A stretch of 10,085 nt of DNA from DIGJ01 sp036658435 (GTDB taxonomy: Bacteria > Bacillota > Clostridia > Lachnospirales > Lachnospiraceae), in contig JAVXEO010000072.1 in NCBI GenBank assembly GCA_036658435.1, positions 1 through 10,085 of the forward strand, in the 5' to 3' direction. Numbering within the stretch: the stretch's first letter is position 1; each line of letters starts with the position of its first letter. The notes beneath the pieces were generated by a model, which was not told the DNA's origin, made no database searches, and worked only from the letters and a program-made list of their open reading frames with translations. The translations under genes and the position numbers were made by a program. Shown in pieces: positions 6,449 to 10,085 of this stretch.

Positions 6449-7066
6449 TTATAATGCCGCAAAATTTTTTAAAATCTTAAGTCCTACATCTCCGCTCTTT
6501 TCTGGATGAAACTGGCATGCAAAAACATTTTTATATTCAATGGCTGCATGAATATTAACCGAATAATCTGTGGTCGCTGCCACTATGGATTCTTTTTCTG
6601 TATGAAGGTAATAAGAATGTACAAAGTATACATAGGAATTATCTTCAATTTCTGAAAATAGTCTGGTTCCCGGCTTTATAGAAAGAGAGTTCCAACCCAT
6701 ATGTGGTATTTTCAAGCCATCCTGGGAAGGTATTTTTAAAATTTTTCCATTTAAAATTTCAAGTCCTTTTATACCAAGGCATTCCTCACTTGACTCAAAC
6801 AATAATTGCATGCCAAGACAGATACCCAAAAAAGGAATTTCTTTTTCCACCACATTTTTTAAGGTGTTTACCAAATCATATTTATGCAATTTTTCCATTG
6901 CATCACCAAAAGAGCCAACTCCCGGTAAAATAACTTTATCTGCTTGTAAAATTTTTTCTCTATCCCTTGTTATTATTCCCTCTTGTCCCAAATGCTTTAA
7001 CGCTTTTTCTACGCTTTTCAGGTTTCCTGCATCATAATCAACAATCGCTATCATATAAATAACCAT
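6449..7066 (-). CDS. hisH: Imidazole glycerol phosphate synthase, glutamine amidotransferase subunit
   Basis: HisH hydrolyses glutamine and passes ammonia to HisF. The 205-residue class I amidotransferase has the nucleophile C83 in GICLGMQLLFE, the oxyanion region ILPGVGSFGDAM (46-57), HMGWN (122-126) and the catalytic pair H187 and E189 in CQFHPEKSG. The family usually begins at IAIVDYDAGN, so M5 could be the start, but the only ribosome site (AGGA at 7072-7075, within AGGAAAGG) is spaced 5 nt from the ATG at 7066. I therefore keep the four extra residues MVIY. The gene begins 22 bp after the acidic membrane-protein gene with no terminator between, suggesting a shared transcript with it, hisF and ung. 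Confidence 0.97.
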   Translation of the reverse strand: MVIYMIAIVDYDAGNLKSVEKALKHLGQEGIITRDREKILQADKVILPGVGSFGDAMEKLHKYDLVNTLKNVVEKEIPFLGICLGMQLLFESSEECLGIKGLEILNGKILKIPSQDGLKIPHMGWNSLSIKPGTRLFSEIEDNSYVYFVHSYYLHTEKESIVAATTDYSVNIHAAIEYKNVFACQFHPEKSGDVGLKILKNFAAL

Positions 7067-7088
7067 GCCTTTCCTAAGTCGCTACTTT

Positions 7089-8729
7089 TTATTTTGAGGA
7101 TGCAGCCTGTACAACTTTTTGGCTATAATCTTCTTGATTATTGCTTTCTATTATGTTATAAGAATTCTTTTCATTTAGTTCAAATATAGAGTTCAATTCC
7201 CCCAGAATCTGATTTCTTACATAATCTAAATCACTCTTAATTCCGAGTTCCTTTGCAATAGATAAGTATTCATCATACCTTTTAAGACCCTTTAATAAAG
7301 AATCCAAAGCCTCCGGATACATTTCCATGTTATAATAATTATTATAAGAATTAAGCTGCTTATTTACAAACATAACGGTCATAATTTTATCATAGATTTC
7401 ATAATCTTTTTCTTTAACTTCCATTCCCCTTACTTCCTCATAAGCATTGTTGTACTTCTGGTTTCCAAAATATTCTGTCGCCATTTTTATGCTTTTTGAG
7501 TAAGAAAAACCATCCGTACCTAAAATAATAAAAGCAGCAAGCATACCAAAAAATGCAAAAACAATAACGGCACCAATACGATTAATGCGTCCTTCATCTA
7601 CTTCTTCTACCACTATCTTACTAGCTGCTTTTTCTTTCTTTGCAGCTGCATTTTCTTTCTTTTGTGCTGTTTTTATAGCATTGGTTTCTTTTTTTCTTTC
7701 TGCTTTTTCTTTTTTAAGTTCATCCTGTTCTTTTTTCTTAATGGCTTTTTCTGCTTTAATTTCTTCTTTTGTTTTCTTTACCTTAATGATAGGATTTCCA
7801 TCTGCATCCGTAGGTTCTTGTTTTTTCTTAACCTTTGCTTTTTCGTCATGTACATTTCCAAAAATACGCAATAAAAAACTTTTTTTATTCTTTTTTGGCT
7901 GTTCCTCTAAATCCGTATCTTCCATCATGATAAAATCGGATTCGTCTTTCAATAAAGAGGAGTCCTCATCCTCTACTAATTCTTCTGGAAAGTCTTCCCC
8001 AATGGAGTCCATTGAAAAAATGTCTTCTTCTCCAACATTTTTCACCTCTTCCACAGCTTCTTCCCCTTGGGAAAGCATATCTAATAAATCCTCCACATCT
8101 CCCATAGGATCATTGGATTCTTTTTCATCCGGATATTCTTCTAATAAGGAATCTATAAGATTATCTTCAAATAAACTTTCTTCCTGTTGTTCTGTATTCT
8201 TCATTTTATTTGATTCTTCCTTTATTGGTATTTCTATTTTTTCTATGAGTTCCTCTTCGATTTCCGGTTCCTTTTCAATCTCCGGTTCCTCTTCGATCTT
8301 CGGTTCCTCTTCGATCTTCGGTTCCTCTTCGATCTTCGGTTCCTTTTCGATCTCCGGTTCCTTTTCGATCTCCGGTTCCTTTTCGATCTCCGGTTCCTCT
8401 TCGATTTCCGGTTCCCCTATCTGTTTTTTTTCTAAAAGAGTAGTAGTGTCCTCATATTTCTGGTTTTTTAAACTCTCCATCGAATTCAATGCTTTCATAT
8501 CTTCTTCTATATCAGAAAAGTCATCCATTTCATCTAAATCAAAGTCAAAGTCATCCTCTAACTCAAAAGAAAAATCTTCCATATTATTTAAGTCAATGGC
8601 ATCGAACATATCCTTCTCTACTTGAAAAGAGTCGGCATCATTATTTAAAAAATTGCTATGTGCATTTTCAGAATTCTTTGCAATGTTTTCAAGTAAATTA
8701 TCTAAATAAGATTCTTCTTCGTTCTTCAT
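7089..8729 (-). CDS. Acidic, repeat-containing single-pass membrane protein of unknown function
   Basis: I do not recognise this 546-residue protein. The N-terminal half is very acidic and low in complexity, with nine tandem hexapeptides of the form EP[EK]IE[EK] (residues 106-159). It also has three short acidic-leucine motifs: LDNLLENI near 9-16, LIDSLLEEY near 191-199 and VEDLLDML near 212-219. Residues about 318-372 form a Lys/Glu/Ala-rich charged helix or coiled coil. One hydrophobic segment follows (about 385-404, IGAVIVFAFFGMLAAFIILG). The last 140 residues look helical and somewhat TPR-like (KYNNAYEEV, MYPEALDSLLKGLKRYDEY). The basic stretch before the membrane segment predicts the N-terminal part inside and the C-terminal part outside. 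The ATG at 8729 is chosen for its ribosome site (AAAGGAAGGG, 7-nt spacer); an upstream in-frame TTG at 8846 has none and lies in the preceding terminator. It may be co-transcribed with hisH, hisF and ung. Confidence 0.85.
   Translation of the reverse strand: MKNEEESYLDNLLENIAKNSENAHSNFLNNDADSFQVEKDMFDAIDLNNMEDFSFELEDDFDFDLDEMDDFSDIEEDMKALNSMESLKNQKYEDTTTLLEKKQIGEPEIEEEPEIEKEPEIEKEPEIEKEPKIEEEPKIEEEPKIEEEPEIEKEPEIEEELIEKIEIPIKEESNKMKNTEQQEESLFEDNLIDSLLEEYPDEKESNDPMGDVEDLLDMLSQGEEAVEEVKNVGEEDIFSMDSIGEDFPEELVEDEDSSLLKDESDFIMMEDTDLEEQPKKNKKSFLLRIFGNVHDEKAKVKKKQEPTDADGNPIIKVKKTKEEIKAEKAIKKKEQDELKKEKAERKKETNAIKTAQKKENAAAKKEKAASKIVVEEVDEGRINRIGAVIVFAFFGMLAAFIILGTDGFSYSKSIKMATEYFGNQKYNNAYEEVRGMEVKEKDYEIYDKIMTVMFVNKQLNSYNNYYNMEMYPEALDSLLKGLKRYDEYLSIAKELGIKSDLDYVRNQILGELNSIFELNEKNSYNIIESNNQEDYSQKVVQAASSK
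8253..8414 (-). repeat. Nine tandem copies of an 18-bp coding repeat
   Basis: Nine in-frame 18-bp units encode EP[EK]IE[EK]. Read along the plus strand the variants follow the order A-B'-C-C-C-B-B-B-A. The two outer A units are identical, the three C units (EPKIEE) are identical to one another, and the three B units (EPEIEK) are identical to one another. B' differs from B by one base. Exact tandem identity at the DNA level, including silent positions, points to recent slippage or unequal exchange. Copy number may therefore differ between strains, always changing the protein by whole hexapeptides. Confidence 0.95.
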
Positions 8730-8763
8730 AATAATACCCTTCCTTTCTAATAGTCTTATCATT

Positions 8764-8792
8764 ATTTTATCATAATCATACAAATTTAACAA
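8764..8792 (-). promoter_or_regulatory. Extended -10 promoter of the membrane protein-hisH-hisF-ung cluster
   Basis: On the minus strand TTGTTA (8787-8792, 4 of 6 to consensus) is followed after 17 bp by TAAAAT (8764-8769, 5 of 6). A TG one base upstream of the -10 (TGATAAAAT) makes it an extended -10. Transcription would begin near 8757, about 28 nt before the ATG at 8729. It lies just after the cheV terminator, so the cluster has its own start. Confidence 0.65.
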
Positions 8793-8821
8793 GTAAGTGC
8801 TTACGATATTGTTTTCTAAAG

Positions 8822-8863
8822 CAGAAAAATACCTCGATTTTTTCAAATTGAGATATTTTTCTG
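8822..8863 (-). terminator. Intrinsic terminator after cheV, possibly bidirectional
   Basis: A core stem of 8 bp (8833-8840 with 8845-8852, CTCGATTT/AAATTGAG type with one G-U, TTTC loop) is followed on the minus strand by GTATTTTT (T run at 8825-8829). The flanks CAGAAAAATA (8822-8831) and TATTTTTCTG (8854-8863) are also exact complements and can extend the stem past one C-A mismatch. A matching T run (8856-8860) on the plus strand makes it symmetric. It lies 10 bp after the cheV stop codon. Confidence 0.75.
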
Positions 8864-8872
8864 TTATTTATT

Positions 8873-9781
8873 CTATGCTTCGTTACCTATTAACTCATCA
8901 ATTTTCTTAACTAAAGATCCTATCTCAGGTTTTGATAATTGCGCATCGGCTCCAAGGCTTTCACCTTTTCTTCTCATTTCTTCATTTACTAAAGAGGAGA
9001 AAATAATAACCGGAATATTCTGCATTTCATTGTCTGACTTGATAAGTTTTGTTAAACGATGTCCATCCATCTGAGGCATTTCTATGTCTGTAATAATACA
9101 TTCCACTTTTTCTTTTAATTTTCCCTCGCCTTTAAACTCACACAGTTTATTCCATGCTTCCATACCATTCATTGTTAAAGTCAAGTTATTGTATCCGGCT
9201 TTTGTAAGGCAATCTGATATGAGCTTAATGAGTAATTGAGAATCCTCTGCAATTAAAATTGGTGAATTATTTCTTCCCCGAGCACCCATTCTATCAATAT
9301 CCGAAGTTCTCAATCCGGTTTCCGGACTAATGTCAGAAACAATCTTTTCAAAATCTAAAATAACGATTAACTTTTTATCCAGACGAATAATTCCTGTTGC
9401 TACACCATTTTCCTCTGCATTAATGGTAGCATCCGGTTTTACAATGTCTTCCCAGGAAACCCTATGTATTCCAATTACACCATGTACATGAAATGCCGTA
9501 TTTAGCTTATTGAAATTTGTTACAATAAACATATCCGAATTGTTTTCAGAGGTATAATTTAGGTGTAAACACTTCTTTAAATCTATAATAGAAATAATCT
9601 CATCTCTTGGCATGAAAATTCCTTCTATACACTCATGTGCATTGGGAATTGGCGTTGGGCTTTGATACGGCAGTATTTCTTTTATCTTCGCAACATTGAT
9701 ACCATAATAGTTATTGCCTACCCTAAATTCAAGTATTTCCAGTTCATTGGTTCCGCTCTCTAATAAAATCCCTGTTTCCAT
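8873..9781 (-). CDS. cheV: Chemotaxis coupling protein CheV (CheW-like domain plus receiver domain)
   Basis: CheV couples chemoreceptors to the CheA kinase and, through its phosphorylatable receiver domain, helps adaptation; it works in the cytoplasm at receptor arrays. The 302-residue protein has an N-terminal CheW-like domain (about 12-150: LEILEFRVGNNYYGINVAKI, the IPNAHECIEGIFMPRDEIISI turn, and LDKKLIVILDFEKI). The C-terminal receiver domain (about 174-298) has acidic pocket residues E179 and D180, phospho-acceptor D232 in IITDIEMPQMDG, S262 in IIFSS and K284 in LSKPE, so all phosphorylation residues are intact. The length is normal for the family. The ATG at 9781 follows a strong GGAGG (9789-9793, 7-nt spacer). 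It has its own promoter and terminator and is not in a visible chemotaxis operon. It implies a motile organism. Confidence 0.96.
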   Translation of the reverse strand: METGILLESGTNELEILEFRVGNNYYGINVAKIKEILPYQSPTPIPNAHECIEGIFMPRDEIISIIDLKKCLHLNYTSENNSDMFIVTNFNKLNTAFHVHGVIGIHRVSWEDIVKPDATINAEENGVATGIIRLDKKLIVILDFEKIVSDISPETGLRTSDIDRMGARGRNNSPILIAEDSQLLIKLISDCLTKAGYNNLTLTMNGMEAWNKLCEFKGEGKLKEKVECIITDIEMPQMDGHRLTKLIKSDNEMQNIPVIIFSSLVNEEMRRKGESLGADAQLSKPEIGSLVKKIDELIGNEA

Positions 9782-9834
9782 ATTTATTCCTCCAATATGC
9801 TAAAATATTGTTCATAACCTATAATATATCTTCT

Positions 9835-9863
9835 ATTATAATATATTTGACTTCAAAATACAA
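9835..9863 (-). promoter_or_regulatory. Promoter of cheV
   Basis: A perfect TATAAT (9835-9840, minus strand) lies 17 bp downstream of TTGTAT (9858-9863, TTG core only). Transcription would begin near 9828, giving a leader of about 47 nt. I saw no flagellar sigma-28 pattern (TAAA...GCCGATAA) here. The region is so AT-rich that chance -10 matches are common, but this one has the best spacing. Confidence 0.55.
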
Positions 9864-9899
9864 ACTATATTGAAAAAATATTATATTTATTATAGTTTG
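9861..9899. repeat. 9-bp inverted repeat at the cheV -35 (candidate operator)
   Basis: CAAACTATA (9861-9869) and TATAGTTTG (9891-9899) are exact complements separated by 21 bp of nearly pure A/T. The proximal arm overlaps the proposed cheV -35 by three bases, where a repressor or activator could bind. The rest of 9864-9982 is AT-rich, and I see no convincing gene in it. Confidence 0.4.
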
Positions 9900-9982
9900 C
9901 AAATATTTTCTTTTTTATCAATATAATTCTTCCTATATTTCCTTAATTGTGTGATTTCATATTAATACAATGTATACTACAC

Positions 9983-10014
9983 AAAAAAGAGACAAAATAT
10001 GCTCTTGTCTCTTT
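9983..10014 (-). terminator. Intrinsic terminator of a minus-strand transcript entering from the right
   Basis: AAAGAGACAA (9986-9995) pairs with TTGTCTCTTT (10005-10014) around a 9-nt loop. Read on the minus strand, the stem runs into T6 (plus-strand A6 at 9983-9988). It is well formed and faces a gene beyond the right edge. It also lies about 200 bp upstream of cheV, so it separates cheV from that gene. Confidence 0.85.
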
Positions 10015-10043
10015 ATATCTCTCCTATATAGATACCTTCAAAA

Positions 10044-10085
10044 CTACACATTGTTTTTTCTCCAAACAGGAACTTCCGTTCCTTC
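10044..10085 (-). CDS. Possible 3' end of an unidentified gene continuing past the window
   Basis: Read from the right edge on the minus strand, one frame gives EGTEVPVWRKNNV and stops at TAG (10044-10046), 30 bp before the terminator stem. This is the usual layout of a gene end. However, all three minus frames are open over this short piece. Another reads KERKFLFGEKTMCSFEGIYI and on to a TAA at 10013-10015 inside the terminator stem. I cannot choose between them on coding signal, and 13-23 codons are too few to identify a family. The region could also be untranslated; AGGAAC and GTTCCT can form a small hairpin at 10068-10083. Confidence 0.3.
   Translation of the reverse strand, partial: EGTEVPVWRKNNV

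Noticed and set aside
7067..7088. A T-box or histidine attenuator before hisH
   Set aside because: The gap is only 22 bp and holds just the ribosome site, with no room for a leader RNA.
8253..8414. CRISPR-like regular repeats
   Set aside because: The units are directly tandem with no spacers, keep a reading frame and lie inside a coding gene.
7585..8625. A 346-codon serine- and phenylalanine-rich open frame on the plus strand
   Set aside because: It lies antisense to the acidic membrane protein. Its composition is simply the complement of Glu/Lys-rich codons, and it has no domain and no convincing ribosome site.
8730..8846. A 39-residue N-terminal extension of the membrane protein from a TTG at 8846
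   Set aside because: The TTG has no ribosome site and lies in the loop region of the cheV terminator, and the extension spans the promoter at 8764-8792. The ATG at 8729 has a good ribosome site.

Overview
The window reads as chromosomal DNA of a low-GC Gram-positive anaerobe of the class Clostridia, most likely a motile Lachnospiraceae-type gut bacterium. The evidence is AT-rich intergenic DNA, purine-rich Shine-Dalgarno sites of the AGGAGG type, a giant fused activase/2-hydroxyacyl-CoA dehydratase-like protein typical of anaerobic Firmicutes, and a CheV chemotaxis coupling protein. The organism is an inference from gene content; no rRNA or tRNA is visible to fix it.

Left part (1-4971): a small cytoplasmic-looking LysM protein (minus) and a 1409-residue Fe-S ATPase/dehydratase-like fusion (plus) diverge from a shared 159-bp intergenic region. 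That region holds a good plus-strand sigma-A-type promoter and a weaker minus-strand one, with a small palindrome between them. The giant gene has an unusual translation start, with its Shine-Dalgarno site about 22 nt upstream. Its 3' side carries a GC-rich, highly structured intergenic element, then two large hairpins back to back. The second hairpin is a classical intrinsic terminator separating the gene from the convergent ung gene.

Middle part (4972-8792): a minus-strand gene cluster, in transcription order an acidic single-pass membrane protein of unknown function (546 aa, with nine copies of an 18-bp repeat), hisH, hisF and ung. Gaps are only 11-23 bp and each gene has its own Shine-Dalgarno site, so they are probably one transcription unit read from an extended -10 promoter near 8764-8792. 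HisH and HisF form the imidazole glycerol phosphate synthase complex of histidine synthesis. Ung is the uracil-DNA repair enzyme. The role of the membrane protein is not known.

Right part (8822-10085): a minus-strand cheV gene (CheW-like domain plus response-regulator receiver domain) with its own promoter and terminator, so probably monocistronic. Beyond it lies about 260 bp of very AT-rich DNA with an inverted repeat at the promoter, then an intrinsic terminator for a minus-strand transcript entering from outside the window. The last 42-72 bp may be the 3' end of that gene.

The candidates most worth a second look are the fused pseudo-dimeric ATPase/dehydratase and its odd translation start, the structured GC-rich element after it, and the acidic repeat-bearing membrane protein. 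I found no clear evidence of a phage, transposon, CRISPR array or defence system.
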